This document shows positions 62,836-64,000 of a DNA stretch of 64,000 nt, one piece after another (the first letter of the stretch is position 1; every line of letters starts with the position of its first letter). The stretch lies in contig CAUYWD010000116.1 of assembly GCA_963576735.1 (NCBI GenBank), positions 20,594 through 84,593 of the forward strand. Direction: 5' to 3'. A program made the position numbers and the translations under genes. A model generated the notes under the pieces. The model saw nothing but the letters and a program-made list of their open reading frames with translations, searched no databases and was not told the origin of the DNA. The stretch is from Bedellia somnulentella (lineage: Eukaryota > Arthropoda > Insecta > Lepidoptera > Bedelliidae).

Positions 62836-63439
62836 CTTACACGTACACTCCGTGATGGTGCTGACTGGAGACCCGTGAGTCTGAGGCCAACAGAAAATGC
62901 TGAGTCAGTACTGATTTGCTGTTGCAGTGGCACAAGAAGTACTTTTTTTTAGCTTCATTGATTTTCTTTTGTATTTCTTACTGAGTAACATTACATTGTT
63001 TTTTTTTCATATTTTATCGTCTTTATGTAAGAACTAGCTGACCCGACAGACTTCGTACTGTTATATTTGCTTATGACAAAATTTTAGGCTTCTTTCGGTA
63101 CTCTTAGTTCAATCAGCCGTGAATATTTTGCTGGTCTATTTTTTCCAGAATGAAAAGTATCCTATGCCTTAATCTAGGTCATTATCTAGCATTCCGCCAA
63201 ATTTCATTCATATACATTGTGTACTTGAGGAGCCCTTTCGCCTCAAACACACAAACATCTTTCTTTCCCATTCTTTCCACCAACAACATTCTTTCCATTA
63301 TTGATAACCGCATAGCTATTGATATAGTAGTTTTTGAGATCCTAGGTAACAAACACATTTTGGGCGCCCTTCATTTTATACTATGTATAGATGAATCACA
63401 TAAATTAAATTTTAAAAATCAATTGTTAACTTGAAACGA
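62836..63439. repeat. Diverged mobile-element DNA
   Basis: AACTAGCTGACCCGACAGAC at about 63033 and CCTTAATCTAGGTCATTATC resemble a widespread lepidopteran non-coding repeat, probably Helitron-related. No gene. The rest is AT-rich. Confidence 0.45.
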
Positions 63440-63710
63440 AGCGCCGCGCCGCGCTGCACTGAAAATTTTAAAATTCGACACTACCATCAACGTTGTCTGC
63501 CCTCACGTGTCTACCCGTTCGGGTCGCGCACCTCAACATGAGCCCACCCCCACCACCGCCGTCGCCGCCGCGCGGTGCCACTCGCCGCCACTGTCGTGCT
63601 ATGCGGACCGACCGACTGACACAACGACGGAACGCAGCCGCCGCCGCCGCCATCTCTGCCCTCGGCATTGTAAATGCATCTTGTGTATTAATATTAACAT
63701 AAAAGTGTTA
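63440..63710 (+). other. GC-rich patch
   Basis: A sharp rise in GC, with GCCGCGCCGCGC, CACCACCGCCGTCGCCGCCG and GCCGCCGCCGCCGCC. Open frames on both strands (63493-63702 +, 63468-63668 -) are low complexity (Pro/Ala/Arg) and probably by chance. It might be a GC-rich repeat, an untranslated exon or a regulatory island in the Stam intron. Confidence 0.35.
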
Positions 63711-64000
63711 TGATTCGGAATCCTCATTTCATCAGCTTTAATTTAATATGCATTTTGTTTTATGTTTATTGGTCTATGTCGGTAGGAACATCGAGTAATT
63801 GAAAAATAATATATTTCGTAAATTAAACTTGAACACCACTAAAATCGTTATTGTGGCTAAACCTTAAAGGATAGACATATGCTTTTGCAGATTTTTGTAT
63901 AGAACTTTTTGAGAAGAATAATTCCCCCATACATTGTTATTCTGTATTTTGAGTTATTTCAGCAGCGCACGCAATGCAAACCTCCAAAAAGCTCGTTTTT
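63711..64000. other. Intronic AT-rich end of window
   Basis: No feature recognised. Confidence 0.5.

Overview
This is eukaryotic nuclear DNA, almost certainly from a moth or butterfly. It is AT-rich and built mostly of layered transposable elements. The evidence is a set of repeats I recognise as widespread in Lepidoptera: Lep1-type Helitrons whose 3' end reads GCGGGCAAAAAGCTAG, RTE-type LINE tails ending in runs of TATG, BEL/Pao elements and tRNA-derived SINEs. No bacterial or organellar genes, rRNA genes or CRISPR arrays are present. Only two host-type genes can be argued. One is a small two-exon THAP-domain gene or relic (4896-5445, +). The other is the first coding exon of a Stam (ESCRT-0) orthologue (57448-57493, +), whose first intron seems to run to the right edge.

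Layout, 1-13 kb: a BEL/Pao pol tail (about 30-250). Then a non-LTR element with a restriction-like endonuclease (698-4008, -), cut by a 404-bp Harbinger-like MITE flanked by TAA. Then the THAP gene and a repeat-rich gap with Helitron-derived pieces, a Ty3/gypsy pol without gag (7693-about 11037, -), and the 5' half of an R1-type LINE (about 11037-13040, -).

13-23.8 kb: a 345-bp tandem repeat is split by an 8.95-kb Helitron-like insertion (13561-22511). Its ends are defined by the uninterrupted neighbouring repeat unit. Inside it lie a foldback transposon with 188-bp arms, a Helitron helicase tail, a LINE tail, and a complete but mutated Ty3/gypsy element (17099-22406) with LTRs and a 5-bp target duplication.

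23.3-39.4 kb: a BEL/Pao element lacking most of pol (23767-29169; 385-bp LTRs, TSD AATAG, tRNA-Lys-type primer site) sits between inverted copies of an RTE fragment. It is followed by a second BEL/Pao element (31076-39117) with identical 220-bp LTRs and one uninterrupted 1754-residue gag-pol frame; its leader carries a LINE fragment. That element is embedded in a tRNA-related repeat.

39.4-57 kb: an RTE element with one stop codon; a three-unit tandem repeat; a SINE; a LINE (43522-50235, -) split by a young gypsy element (44122-47845, TSD GTAT) that keeps gag and integrase but has no protease, RT or RNase H; and a CR1/Jockey-like LINE (50962-56923, -) whose ORF1 is interrupted by an RT fragment on the opposite strand.

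57-64 kb: Stam exon 1 followed by intronic repeats: a 3 x 37 bp repeat, a SINE, a compact 1138-bp Helitron, LINE and RTE tails, a TIR element and a GC-rich patch. The LTR elements supply the expected capsid, protease, RT/RNase H and integrase functions, but only 31076-39117 looks complete. I found no cellular operon, defence island or other new multi-gene system; the novelty here is in the nesting and in gag-integrase deletion elements.
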